A DNA stretch of 64,000 bases from Yinghuangia soli. GTDB lineage: Bacteria > Actinomycetota > Actinomycetes > Streptomycetales > Streptomycetaceae. Of the stretch, positions 8,057 to 15,858 are shown piece by piece; within the stretch, counting starts at the first letter, position 1, and the number at the start of each line of letters is the position of its first letter. Below the pieces are notes generated by a model. The model was not told where the DNA came from and ran no database searches. It worked only from the letters and a program-made list of their open reading frames with translations. The stretch is taken from positions 458,855 through 522,854 of the forward strand of contig NZ_JAKFHA010000001.1 in the NCBI RefSeq assembly GCF_021502675.1, written 5' to 3'. The translations under genes and the position numbers were made by a program.

Positions 8057-9121
8057 ATGGGGAACTGGCATTCGCCGCCGAACGATTCGGGCGGAGCGGG
8101 AGGATACGGCGGGCCGGGAGGGTCGTGGCCGGGCGGCCCGGGACCGCACGACCAGCCGCCCGGCGGCTCGGGACCGGGGTTCGGCGGGAGCGGCCCCGGC
8201 GGTCCTGGCGGGCTCGGCCCGGCCGGCCCGGGCGGCCTCGGCATGCCGCCCGGCGGTGCCGGGCAGCCGAGCAGCGGCGCCCAGGCCGGCGCGGTCGTCG
8301 GGGTCATCGCGCTGATCATCGCCGTCATGGCGGTGCTCGCCGGAGCCAGCGGAGGCGGCAGCAAGGTGCCGATCGGGGCGGGTTCGTCGGGCGGGGGCGG
8401 GTTCTCGTCGTCCGGCAGCGCGTCGTCGAGCGGGTCCTCGGGCTACAGCAGTTCCGGCGGGTCGTCCGGCTCCGGGAGTTCGTCGGGGTCCTCGTCCGGG
8501 TCCGGCTCGTCGGGGTCGTCCGGGTACAGCTCCTCGGGGTCGTCCGGGTACAGCTCGTCCGGGTCGTCGGGGTACAGCTCTTCGGGTTCGTCCGGCAGCG
8601 TCACGCCGCGGGCCACCGAGGACCCGGTGGACCAGGCCTTCCGCAAGATCCAGACCGGCCACTGCCTGAGCCAGTACTGGGAGGACAAGGCGTTCTCCGA
8701 GAAGACGCCCTCGGTCGTCGCGTGCGACCGGGACAACGCGTACCTGCACGTCACGCGGGTCGGCACCAGCTCCAGTGCCTGCTCCGAGAGCGGCGAGGGC
8801 CGCTCGTACTGGCGGTCGCCGGACGGCGGCACCGTGCTGTGCGTGGAGCGCGTCTTCCACGTCGGCGACTGCTTCCCGGTCCAGTGGACGCAGAAGGACA
8901 AGAACTCCGACATCCGCGCGACCGCCGAGCTGTTCACCCAGTGGCCGTGCAGCTCGAACGAGGTGCCGAGCGGGAACAACGGCATCGTGCGCATCACCAA
9001 GATCTACAAGTGGCAGACCGGGCAGACGTACCCGTGCGGCCGCGATGCGAAGAACCGCAACGAGCTCTGGTACCCGCTCGAGGACCGCAAGATCAGCATC
9101 TGCTCGGCCTTCACCGACTGA
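8057..9121 (+). CDS. Membrane protein with Gly/Pro-rich N-terminus, Ser/Gly/Tyr repeats and Cys-rich extracellular domain
   Basis: A 354-residue predicted single-pass protein. Residues 1-75 are Gly/Pro-rich and cytosolic, residues about 78-96 form one membrane span (VVGVIALIIAVMAVLAG), then comes a Ser/Gly/Tyr low-complexity spacer built of GYSSSGSS units (to about residue 183). A C-terminal extracellular domain follows with six or more cysteines (SVVACDRD, DCFPVQWT, QWPCSSNE), resembling actinobacterial septum-formation or LppU-like domains with disulfides. ATG at 8057 follows GTG at 8054; either could serve. Its function is unknown. The repeat spacer probably carries the domain out through the cell wall. 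Confidence 0.75.
   Translation: MGNWHSPPNDSGGAGGYGGPGGSWPGGPGPHDQPPGGSGPGFGGSGPGGPGGLGPAGPGGLGMPPGGAGQPSSGAQAGAVVGVIALIIAVMAVLAGASGGGSKVPIGAGSSGGGGFSSSGSASSSGSSGYSSSGGSSGSGSSSGSSSGSGSSGSSGYSSSGSSGYSSSGSSGYSSSGSSGSVTPRATEDPVDQAFRKIQTGHCLSQYWEDKAFSEKTPSVVACDRDNAYLHVTRVGTSSSACSESGEGRSYWRSPDGGTVLCVERVFHVGDCFPVQWTQKDKNSDIRATAELFTQWPCSSNEVPSGNNGIVRITKIYKWQTGQTYPCGRDAKNRNELWYPLEDRKISICSAFTD
8521..8604 (+). repeat. 24-bp tandem coding repeats (GYSSSGSS)
   Basis: Three to four copies of a 24-bp unit encode GYSSSGSS within the cell-wall spacer of the membrane protein, with degenerate Ser/Gly codons on either side. Near-identical DNA copies suggest recent repeat expansion. Confidence 0.8.
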
Positions 9122-9227
9122 TCCGCAGGGCCGATTCCCGTATGACAAGCGCCACCTGGCGGTCCGTCAGATACGCGGTGCTTGCTATACAGGGGATGCC
9201 GACAGTCCAGCCGAACACGGAGATCAC

Positions 9228-9686
9228 ATGGCCGTCACGACCTTCACCGATCTGCAGCAGATCAAGGACTCGCTGGGCAAGCACCTCGGCTACAGCGAGT
9301 GGCTGGAGGTGACCCAGGAGCGCATCAATCTGTTCGCCGATGCGACCGGGGACCACCAGTGGATCCATGTGGACGTGGAGAAGGCGAAGGAGGGCCCGTT
9401 CGGCGCCCCGATCGCGCACGGCTACCTGACGCTGTCGCTGTCGAACCTGTTCCTGCCGCAGATCGTCGAGGTGCAGAACATCTCGATGGGCGTGAACTAC
9501 GGGGTCGACAAGATCCGCTTCCCGAACCCGGTCAAGGTGAACCAGCGGGTGCGCGGCGGGGCCGAGATCGCCGCGGTGAGCGACATCCCGGGCGGCATCC
9601 AGGTGACCATCAAGATCACCATCGAGATCGACGGCGAGGCCAAGCCGGCCTGCATCATCGAGTCGCTGACCCGCTACCTGGTCTGA
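9228..9686 (+). CDS. MaoC-family (R)-specific enoyl-CoA hydratase
   Basis: A 152-residue single-hotdog MaoC protein. The hydratase-2 signature DATGDHQWIHVD gives catalytic Asp42 and His47, and FGAPIAHGYLTLSL is the following conserved block. Length matches short homodimeric enzymes such as NodN/PhaJ types. Start ATG at 9228 has GGAG 5 nt upstream. It hydrates trans-2-enoyl-CoA to (R)-3-hydroxyacyl-CoA and so complements the thiolase and SDR of this region, although it stands alone with its own promoter. It could equally serve membrane lipid metabolism. Confidence 0.93.
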   Translation: MAVTTFTDLQQIKDSLGKHLGYSEWLEVTQERINLFADATGDHQWIHVDVEKAKEGPFGAPIAHGYLTLSLSNLFLPQIVEVQNISMGVNYGVDKIRFPNPVKVNQRVRGGAEIAAVSDIPGGIQVTIKITIEIDGEAKPACIIESLTRYLV

Positions 9687-9771
9687 GACGCGCCGATACG
9701 CGCAAAGCCCGCGGGGCCCGTACGCCGGACAACCGCCGACCGGCCCCCCCGTGTTTCGCCCGTCCCGGCGC

Positions 9772-10998
9772 TCACACGACCGTCGGGGGCTCCGGGTCGA
9801 TGACCACGCAGCGGGTGCCGGAGTAGATCGTCGGCATGCAGCGGTTGCAGTGGATGCACAGCGACTTGACGGCCTGCCGGCTCTCGTCCGCGGCGATCCG
9901 GTTGATCAGGTCCGGCTCGCGCAGGATCGCGCGGCCCATCGCGACGAACTCGAAGCCCTCGCGCATCGCGAGGTCCATCGTCTCGCGGTTGGTGATGCCG
10001 CCCAGCAGGATCAGCGGCAGGCTCAGCTCGGCCCGGAACTGCCGGGCGAACTCCAGGAGGAACGCCTCCTGGTACGGGTAGGCGATGAGGAACTTCTTGC
10101 CGACCAGCCGGATGCCGAGCCGGGTGGGCTGCGGGAAGTTCGCGGCGAACTCCGGGATCGGGGCGTCTCCGCGGAACAGGTACATCGGGTTCAGCAGCGA
10201 GCTGCCGGCGGTGAGTTCGAGGGCGTCGAGGCCGCCGTCCTCCTCCAGCCACTTCGCGGTCTGCAGGCTCTCGGCGAGGTCGATGCCGCCGGGGACGCCG
10301 TCGGACATGTTGAGCTTGGCGGTGACGGCGATGCGGTCGCCGACCGCATCGCGGACCGCACGGCACACGCCGCGGGCGACCTTGGCCCGGTTCTCCAGCG
10401 AACCGCCGTACTCGTCCTTGCGCTTGTTGAGCTTGGGGCTCAGGAAAGCGCTGGCGAAGTAGTTGTGGCCGAGGTGGATCTCGACCGCGTCGAAGCCGGC
10501 CTCGACCGCGGTCCGGGCCGCGTTGGCGTGCGCCTCGGTCACGCGCGCGATGTCCTCGGCGGTGGCGGGCTTGCTCGACTTCATGCTGATCGGGCTGAAG
10601 AGCTTGCCCGGGGCGAGCGCGGGCAGCCCGTTGGACTTGGCGTTGGCGACCGGCCCGGCGTGCCCGATCTGGGCGGACACCGCGGCGCCTTCGGCGTGCA
10701 CGGCGTCGGTGAGGCGGCGCAGCCCGGGGACGGCCTCGGGGCGCATCCATATCTGGTGCCGGTCGGTGCGGCCTTCGGGGGCCACCGCGCAGTAGGCGAC
10801 GGTGGTCATGCCGATGCCGCCGGCCGCGGGCTTGACGTGGTAGTCGATGAGGGCGTCGGTGACGAGCGCGTCGGGGGTGACGCCCTCGAAGGTGGCGGCC
10901 TTCACGATGCGGTTGCGCAGGGTGAGCGGGCCGAGTTTGGCGGGCTCGAAGACGTCGGGGACGGTCGGCGAGGCCGGGACGCCGGGGGCGGGGGTCAT
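9772..10998 (-). CDS. NADH:flavin oxidoreductase, old yellow enzyme family, with C-terminal Fe-S motif
   Basis: A 408-residue FMN TIM-barrel of the OYE / 2,4-dienoyl-CoA reductase N-domain type: LRNRIVKAATFEG at the start, GHAG, EIHLGHNYFASAFLSP and KRKDEYGGSLENR as hallmark blocks. The C-terminus (CIHCNRCMPTIYSGTRC) has the Cys pattern that binds a 4Fe-4S cluster in dienoyl-CoA reductases, yet the FAD/NAD domain that normally follows is absent, so an external electron donor is implied. Start ATG at 10998 has AAAGG 8 nt upstream. It follows the TetR gene by 5 bp, so the two form an operon. Likely a reductase of an enone or dienoyl-CoA. Confidence 0.9.
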   Translation of the reverse strand: MTPAPGVPASPTVPDVFEPAKLGPLTLRNRIVKAATFEGVTPDALVTDALIDYHVKPAAGGIGMTTVAYCAVAPEGRTDRHQIWMRPEAVPGLRRLTDAVHAEGAAVSAQIGHAGPVANAKSNGLPALAPGKLFSPISMKSSKPATAEDIARVTEAHANAARTAVEAGFDAVEIHLGHNYFASAFLSPKLNKRKDEYGGSLENRAKVARGVCRAVRDAVGDRIAVTAKLNMSDGVPGGIDLAESLQTAKWLEEDGGLDALELTAGSSLLNPMYLFRGDAPIPEFAANFPQPTRLGIRLVGKKFLIAYPYQEAFLLEFARQFRAELSLPLILLGGITNRETMDLAMREGFEFVAMGRAILREPDLINRIAADESRQAVKSLCIHCNRCMPTIYSGTRCVVIDPEPPTVV

Positions 10999-11003
10999 GG
11001 GGG

Positions 11004-11672
11004 TCACCTTTCGGCGGGTGGACGTTCCGGTGCGGAGGCAGCGGGCGCGGCCGGGGCGTCGAGCCCGGCCGCGACGAATGCGGCGACCTCGCGCGCGTCC
11101 GGCGGCGGTACGGCGCCGATCCGGTCGGCGGGGGCGAGGGGTTCGCCGTAGGTGTGGAGGAGCAGCGCGAAGGCGAGCCGCCAGCGGTCGCGGACCGCGC
11201 GGGCGTCGAGGTCGGGGCGCATCGCGGCGAGCAGTTCGCGCCAGGGGCGGTGCTCGAACCACGGGTCGTCCCAGGGCAGCCGGTCGTTGCCGAGCACCAC
11301 GCGGGCCAGCAGGTGCAGCAGCATGCGGCCGTCGGCGGTGCGGGACAGGGCGTCGAACGGGCGCACGATGATGTCGGCGAGCTCGGCCGGGGTAGGCGTC
11401 CAGCCGGACGCGCACCGCTCGGTGAGCGCCTGGAGGTCGCCGGCCCACAGCGGTCCGAGACGCTGCTGGAGGAGCGCGACGACCAGGGCTTCCTTGGAGC
11501 CGAAGTGGTAGTGCACGGCGGCCGGGTTCATGCCGGCCGCGGCGTTGACCGCACGGACCGAGACCTTCTCGTAGCCCTGCGCGAGGAAGAGCCGCTCGGC
11601 TTCGGCGAGGAGGCGCGCCCGGGTGGCGGCGGTGGCGCCGTTCGGGACGCGCGGTTTGTCGGTGGTGCCCAT
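11004..11672 (-). CDS. TetR-family transcriptional regulator
   Basis: A 222-residue TetR repressor. The N-terminal helix-turn-helix (LLAEAERLFLAQGYEKVSVR, AAGMNPAAVHYHFGSKEAL) is clear; the C-terminal ligand domain is Leu/Ala-rich and ends in a disordered Ala/Pro tail. ATG at 11672 gives the expected N-terminal length; GTG at 11702 is an alternative directly next to the operator. It is cotranscribed with the OYE gene 5 bp downstream and probably autoregulates through the palindrome at 11703-11723. The ligand is probably an enzyme substrate or product; this is inferred. Confidence 0.92.
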   Translation of the reverse strand: MGTTDKPRVPNGATAATRARLLAEAERLFLAQGYEKVSVRAVNAAAGMNPAAVHYHFGSKEALVVALLQQRLGPLWAGDLQALTERCASGWTPTPAELADIIVRPFDALSRTADGRMLLHLLARVVLGNDRLPWDDPWFEHRPWRELLAAMRPDLDARAVRDRWRLAFALLLHTYGEPLAPADRIGAVPPPDAREVAAFVAAGLDAPAAPAASAPERPPAER

Positions 11673-11702
11673 GGGCGGACATGAGAGCACGATCCGCGGC
11701 AC

Positions 11703-11723
11703 TTTTCAATCAGTGATTTAAAA
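11703..11723. promoter_or_regulatory. Putative TetR operator (21-bp palindrome)
   Basis: TTTTCAATCA and TGATTTAAAA flank one central G, with 9 of 10 arm positions complementary. It lies immediately upstream of the TetR gene in an AT-rich island. A degenerate relative occurs at 11772-11793. Confidence 0.65.
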
Positions 11724-11772
11724 ATGCCCCCGCCGAGCAGAACGGCGTACAGGCGCCCAGCTCCCGCGGCAC
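11710..11772 (-). CDS. Possible 20-residue leader peptide upstream of tetR
   Basis: A GTG codon at 11772 has AAGGAG exactly 6 nt upstream and opens a 20-codon frame ending in TGA 7 nt before the alternative TetR GTG start. The peptide begins MPRELGACTPFCSAG. The DNA after both GTG codons is the same (GTGCCGCGG), so this may be a duplicated, decayed start region rather than a real leader. Evidence is only the strong ribosome binding site. Confidence 0.25.
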   Translation of the reverse strand: MPRELGACTPFCSAGAFLNH

Positions 11773-11793
11773 TTTACACTCCTTGTTTTAAAC
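11772..11793. promoter_or_regulatory. Second, degenerate copy of the TetR operator region
   Basis: The stretch from GCGGCACTTT onward (11766-11793) resembles 11697-11724 in sequence and spacing to a GCGGCAC flank, about 69 bp away. Two related sites in tandem suggest cooperative repressor binding or a local duplication. Confidence 0.4.
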
Positions 11794-12064
11794 GGCCCGC
11801 GGACGAGCTGACGGTGACTCAGGACCGCGCTGCCGGTCGGCCGCCCAGGAGCCGCGGGCGCCGGATGGAGGCAGCGCGAGCGGGCCCCGAGGGTGGGGGC
11901 GACGCGGGAGGGCGCTGGACGCCGAGGGTGCGGCCGGGCGGCGGGAGACTCCGCTCGCCGGGCGGGTCGGCGCTGGGGCGCCCGGCGGCCGCGCGGGGCG
12001 GCTGCCGGGCAGGCGTGGCGGACGTGGGGGCAGCTGCCGCGGCCCCGTGCGCGGCGCCGCCGGA
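11794..12064. other. Intergenic region without a recognisable gene
   Basis: This GC-rich stretch lies between the tetR promoter and the 3' end of the universal stress protein gene. Open frames here are Arg/Gly/Pro-rich shadows without ribosome binding sites. Nothing else is seen. Confidence 0.5.
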
Positions 12065-13000
12065 TCAGGTCAGCGGGACGACCAGGACCGGGCAGTTCGC
12101 GTGTTCGATGACGGTGTGGGCGACGTGGCCGACCCAGTGCCGGAGGAGGCCGTTGCGGTGCCGGACGCCGACTACCGCGACAGCAGCGCCGGCCGTCGCG
12201 GAGACGAGCGTGCCGGCCGCATCGCCCAGGATGGCCTGCTCGGTGCCGAACACGTCGGGGTAGATCTCGCGGACCTGGCCCAGGGCCGAGTCCAGGCACA
12301 CCGCGTGCGCCTCGGTGACCGCCTTGAGGTCCTCGGGGCTGGGCCCGGACATGCCGACGTAGCCGGGCCAGGCGTACGCGTGCACGGCGTAGACGGGCAG
12401 GCCCCAGCGGCGGGCCTCGGCGTACGCGGCGCGCCCGGTCGGCGCATCGCCCTCGCCCTGGATGCCGACCACGACCTTGTCGCCGTCCAGCTCCAGGTCG
12501 CCGTCGTCGCTGGGGGCGCCGTGCTCGCCGCGCACCACGAGCATCGGGCAGGGCGTGCGGGCGGCCAGGAAGCGGGCCACCGAGCCGAGCAGAAGGTTGG
12601 CGAATCCGCCGCGCCCGCGCGAGGAGACCACCAGCAGTTCGGCGCCCTGGGCGGCGTCCAGGAGGACGTCGCCGGGCAGCCCGACCGCGACGTCGCCGTC
12701 CACGGACAGGTCGGGGTGCCGGTGCAGGACCTGCGCGGCGGCAGCCTCGACGAGGCGGACGCCGGCGTCCTGCGCGACCGGGTCCGGCGCGGCGTCGCCG
12801 TGCTGCGGCGGGGCCGCGGTGGGCACCCGTACGGCGTGCACGATGCGCAGCGCGGCGCCGCGGCGCACCGCCTCGGCGGCGGCCCGCATGACCGCGCGCA
12901 TTCCCGGGTCGGATCCGTCGGTGCCGACGACGACAAGACCCGGCGGCGGCCCGCCCGGGGCGGGCTGCGGCGGATTGCCGGTCTCGACTGCGGTGCTCAC
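12065..13000 (-). CDS. Universal stress protein with two UspA domains
   Basis: A 311-residue tandem UspA protein. Domain 1 starts LVVVGTDGSDPGMRA and ends GRGGFANLLLGSVARFL...CPMLVV, the GxxG-x9-GS nucleotide-binding signature. Domain 2 starts KVVVGIQGEGD and ends LLRHWVGHVAHTVIEHANCPVLVV, where the signature is altered, so ATP binding may be limited to domain 1. GTG at 13000 has GGAGG 5 nt upstream. Streptomyces tandem Usps are commonly part of hypoxia/dormancy (DevR/OsdR) responses; the palindromes upstream (13061-13081, and GGTCC/GGACC near 13093) would suit control of that kind, but this is inference. Confidence 0.9.
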   Translation of the reverse strand: MSTAVETGNPPQPAPGGPPPGLVVVGTDGSDPGMRAVMRAAAEAVRRGAALRIVHAVRVPTAAPPQHGDAAPDPVAQDAGVRLVEAAAAQVLHRHPDLSVDGDVAVGLPGDVLLDAAQGAELLVVSSRGRGGFANLLLGSVARFLAARTPCPMLVVRGEHGAPSDDGDLELDGDKVVVGIQGEGDAPTGRAAYAEARRWGLPVYAVHAYAWPGYVGMSGPSPEDLKAVTEAHAVCLDSALGQVREIYPDVFGTEQAILGDAAGTLVSATAGAAVAVVGVRHRNGLLRHWVGHVAHTVIEHANCPVLVVPLT

Positions 13001-13060
13001 GTGCGCCTCCACGGCTCGGGGCGGATTGCCCGACGGGTACCCGTTCCCATGGATATCCCC

Positions 13061-13081
13061 ACCTGTCTGCCGCAGACAGGT
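13061..13081. promoter_or_regulatory. Perfect 21-bp palindrome upstream of the usp gene
   Basis: ACCTGTCTGC and GCAGACAGGT flank a single base with no mismatch, 61 bp upstream of the usp start. This is a strong candidate operator. The cognate regulator is not evident in the window. Confidence 0.6.
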
Positions 13082-13183
13082 CCGGAGGTCCCGGTCCGAC
13101 GGGACCATGGGCCTGTCGGCGCGGTGCGCCACCCTGGCCGGAGCCGCCCGCGGCGGAACCGTCCGCGGCCGATATTCGTCTCA

Positions 13184-13212
13184 TTGACGAAAATCAGCGC
13201 CCTCGTTATCGT
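13184..13212 (+). promoter_or_regulatory. Sigma-70-like promoter for the SPFH/NAD-kinase-like pair
   Basis: TTGACG at 13184-13189 and TATCGT at 13207-13212 are 17 bp apart, matching the HrdB consensus TTGAC-N17-TAnnnT. A start near 13219 gives a leader of about 50 nt to the SPFH ATG at 13270. Confidence 0.55.
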
Positions 13213-13269
13213 CATCCTGACAAATGAAGATCGGCTTCGCGACCGGTCTCCGGCCCCGGGGGAGTCCCG

Positions 13270-14313
13270 ATGGTCCACATCCAGCGCCGCCCGTTCATCA
13301 GCCACCTGCGCGCCGACCCCGTGCAGTGGATCCGCCACCAGCACAGCGGCCAGGTCGTCCACGAGGGCGCCGGACTCGCCTTCTGGTTCCGCCCGCTGAC
13401 CGCGGCGCTCAGCGAAGTGCCGATCGACGACCGCGAGTTGCCGGTGCTGTTCCACGTGCGCACCAGCGACTTCCAGGACGCCACCGTGCAGGGCACCGTC
13501 ACGTACCGGATCACCGACCCCGCGGTCGCGGCCACCCGGCTCGACTTCGGCGTCGACCCGGCGACGGGCCGCTGGCGGTCCACGCCGCTCGAGCAGCTGG
13601 CCTCGCTGCTCACCGAGAGCGCCCAGCAGCACGCCGTCGACACGCTCGCCGACCTGGACCTGATGGCCGCCGTCACGCGCGGGCTCACCGAGGTCCGCAA
13701 CCGGGTGACCGCGGGCCTGTCCGAGGACTCCCGGCTGAGCGACTCCGGGGTCACCGTGCTCGGCGTCCGCATAACCTCGATCCGGCCGGAGGCCGACCTC
13801 GAACGCGCGCTGCAGGCCCCGGCCCGCGAGCGCGTGCAGCAGGCCGCCGACGCGGCCGGGTTCGAGCGCCGCGCGCTGGCCGTCGAGCGCGAGCGCGCCA
13901 TCGCCGAGAACGAGCTCCAGAACCAGATCGAACTGGCCCGGCGCGAGGAGCAGTTGGTCGAGCGCAAGGGCCTCAACGAGCGCCGCCGCGCGGAAGAGGC
14001 GGCGGCCGCGGCCCGCATCCAGTCCGAGGCGCAGGCCGAGCGCGACCGGCTGTCCGCGGCCACCGCGGCGGAGAACCGCAGGCTGCTCGGTGCCGCCGAG
14101 GCCGAGGCGCACGCCGCCCACGTGGCCGCGTACGCAGGCGCCAGCCCGGCCGTCCTGCTCGCCCTCGCGGCGCAGGAACTCGCCGAGCGCTTCCCGGAGA
14201 TCGGCACCCTCAACATCACCCCGGACCTGCTGAGCGGCGCCCTGAGCCGGCTCGCCGAGGCACCCGCCGCACCGGGCGGGCCCGCGCCGCAGCAGATCCA
14301 GCAGGCGCGGTGA
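13270..14313 (+). CDS. SPFH/band-7 domain protein
   Basis: A 347-residue slipin/flotillin-like protein. The band-7 core spans about residues 25-175 (LPVLFHVRTSDFQDATVQGTVTYRI, VTVLGVRITSIRP), followed by a long Ala/Glu/Arg coiled coil (about 185-285) and a helical tail. No N-terminal hydrophobic anchor is visible, so it may attach to membrane peripherally or through a partner. ATG at 13270 has GGGGGAG upstream. The NAD-kinase-like gene starts 4 bp after its stop, so the two are coupled. SPFH proteins form large ring-like membrane scaffolds; the role of this pair is unknown. Confidence 0.88.
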   Translation: MVHIQRRPFISHLRADPVQWIRHQHSGQVVHEGAGLAFWFRPLTAALSEVPIDDRELPVLFHVRTSDFQDATVQGTVTYRITDPAVAATRLDFGVDPATGRWRSTPLEQLASLLTESAQQHAVDTLADLDLMAAVTRGLTEVRNRVTAGLSEDSRLSDSGVTVLGVRITSIRPEADLERALQAPARERVQQAADAAGFERRALAVERERAIAENELQNQIELARREEQLVERKGLNERRRAEEAAAAARIQSEAQAERDRLSAATAAENRRLLGAAEAEAHAAHVAAYAGASPAVLLALAAQELAERFPEIGTLNITPDLLSGALSRLAEAPAAPGGPAPQQIQQAR

Positions 14314-14317
14314 CGCG

Positions 14318-15208
14318 GTGGCGCAAGTCCCCCGGGCGGTCTTCGTGCACCGGCAGTCCGCGCTGCAGCAGCTGATCAACCGGCACGGCACGTACAACCA
14401 GGGCAGCTTCTTCCTCAGCAACAAGGGGCTGTCCGCGAAGAGCATGGTGGCGCAGAACGACACGGTCCAGGACGCGCTGGCGCTGGCCGGCGCGTCGGTG
14501 CCGCCGCACTGGCGGCGCGGCACGGTCGAGCGCGGCGACCTGGACCGGTTCCTGTTCGACGAGCACGACGTGGTCGTGGTGGTCGGCCAGGACGGCCTGG
14601 TCGCGAACGTCGCGAAGTACCTCGACGGCCAGCCGGTCATCGGGGTGAACGCGGATCCGGGCAACACCGGGGTGCTGACCCGGCACGGCCCGGACGCCGT
14701 CGAGCGCCTGCTGCACCGGGTCGAGGCCGGCACCGCGCAGTGCGAGCTGCGCACGATGGCCGAGGCGCGCACCGACGACGGGCGCACGCTGACCGCGCTC
14801 AACGAGGTGTTCCTGGGCCACCCGTCGCACCAGACCGCGCGCTACCGGCTGGCGACCCCGGACGGGCGTACCGAGCGACAGGCCTCGTCGGGCGTGCTGG
14901 TCGGGACGGGTACGGGCTCGACCGGCTGGTGCGGCTCGGTGCAGCGCGAACGCCCGGGCGCACCGCGGCTGCCCGGGCCGACGCAGGACCAGTTGGTGTG
15001 GTTCGTGCGCGAGGCGTGGCCCTCCCCCACCACCGGCACCGACCTGACGCAGGGCACGCTGGACGGGGCCGCGACGCTTTCGCTGACCGTGGAGTCGGAG
15101 GGGCTGGTGGCGTTCGGCGACGGGATCGAGGCGGACCGCCTCGTGCTCTCGTGGGGCGAACGCGTGGACATCGGCCCGGCCGGCAAGCGGCTGCGCCTGG
15201 TGGTGTGA
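14318..15208 (+). CDS. Divergent NAD-kinase-like protein
   Basis: A 296-residue protein with the NAD-kinase layout. The GGDG motif appears as VVGQDGLVANVAKYL, followed by PVIGVNADPGNTGVL, the ALNEVFLGH block (NE motif) and SGVLVGTGTGSTGW in place of DGxxVSTPTGST. The first Gly of GGDG is replaced by Gln, so catalytic competence is uncertain. GTG at 14318 is 4 nt after the SPFH stop. It may phosphorylate NAD or another nucleotide, or only sense it, at an SPFH membrane scaffold. It is not the housekeeping ppnK by sequence. Confidence 0.75.
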   Translation: MAQVPRAVFVHRQSALQQLINRHGTYNQGSFFLSNKGLSAKSMVAQNDTVQDALALAGASVPPHWRRGTVERGDLDRFLFDEHDVVVVVGQDGLVANVAKYLDGQPVIGVNADPGNTGVLTRHGPDAVERLLHRVEAGTAQCELRTMAEARTDDGRTLTALNEVFLGHPSHQTARYRLATPDGRTERQASSGVLVGTGTGSTGWCGSVQRERPGAPRLPGPTQDQLVWFVREAWPSPTTGTDLTQGTLDGAATLSLTVESEGLVAFGDGIEADRLVLSWGERVDIGPAGKRLRLVV

Positions 15209-15254
15209 CGGGGGTCGTACCGGCCGAGGGCACGACAGGGCCGTACGAGGGGCC

Positions 15255-15283
15255 GGGCCGCCCCGGGAGAGGGGAGGCGGCCC
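15255..15283. terminator. Putative terminator hairpin after the NAD-kinase-like gene
   Basis: GGGCCGCC and GGCGGCCC form an 8-bp GC stem with a 13-nt loop between two convergent genes. It could end transcription from both sides. No U-run is present, as is usual in this GC range. Confidence 0.45.
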
Positions 15284-15300
15284 GCCCGTACTCGGCAGAC

Positions 15301-15495
15301 CTAGAAGTTCAGGTTGCCGAGCAGATTCGCGACGCTGTTGCCGCTCGTCCTGATGCTCGGTGCGATGGACGTGCTGGCCAGGTAGAACCCGAGCAGCGCG
15401 CAGACGATCGCGTGCCAGATCTTCATGCCGCCCTTGCGGATGAAGAGGAACACGATGACCGCCAGCAGGACGACGACGGAAACGTTCAAAGCCAT
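15301..15495 (-). CDS. Small two-span membrane protein
   Basis: A 64-residue protein with two hydrophobic segments (residues about 3-20, VSVVVLLAVIVFLFI; about 26-45, IWHAIVCALLGFYLAS) split by a basic RKGGMK loop. Start ATG at 15495 has GAGGAG 5 nt upstream, which makes a real gene likely. Similar short proteins are widespread in streptomycetes and some sit in mobile elements, but I see no mobile-element genes here. Function unknown. Confidence 0.75.
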   Translation of the reverse strand: MALNVSVVVLLAVIVFLFIRKGGMKIWHAIVCALLGFYLASTSIAPSIRTSGNSVANLLGNLNF

Positions 15496-15858
15496 GGGGA
15501 CTCCTCGAAGGGGCGCAGGTTAAGCGCAGGGGACGGCACGCTTGCCGCGACCAGGGGGGATGTGTGGCTTTCCAGGCCGCTTTGAACGCTTTTGGCGCAG
15601 GCGGCCCCTATCGGGATGACTACCGAAAGTGTCTACAAAGTAGCAAAGCGTCATCTTTTGTCCGGGAGGCGCCGCGCAGGCCGACGGCGTGTCCCGGACA
15701 GATCACCCGGACGCCGCGACGGTCAGGCGTTCTGTCTTCCCCGTTCCGGGGCCGCGTGGCATGCTCCGGGGCAGTCGCCACACGCCGCACCCGCGCAGCC
15801 GCGCGCCGCGTGCAACACGCCGCACCACCGCACCTTTTCCGTCCACGAAAGGTCCGCC
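15496..15858. other. 363-bp intergenic region upstream of the P450 gene
   Basis: This divergent region should hold promoters for both the small membrane protein and the P450. A small AT-richer patch near 15620-15660 includes the dyad CTACAAAGTAG, a possible regulator site. No supported gene is present. Confidence 0.5.

Noticed and set aside
4856-9148. Minus-strand open frame of 1430 codons across the CoA-transferase, SDR, sigma, STAS and membrane-protein genes
   Set aside because: It is antisense to several well-supported genes, is Arg/Pro/Ala-rich without domains, and arises from GC bias.
9751-11151. Plus-strand 466-codon frame over the OYE gene
   Set aside because: Antisense shadow of the OYE gene with Gly/Val/Ala bias and no motif.
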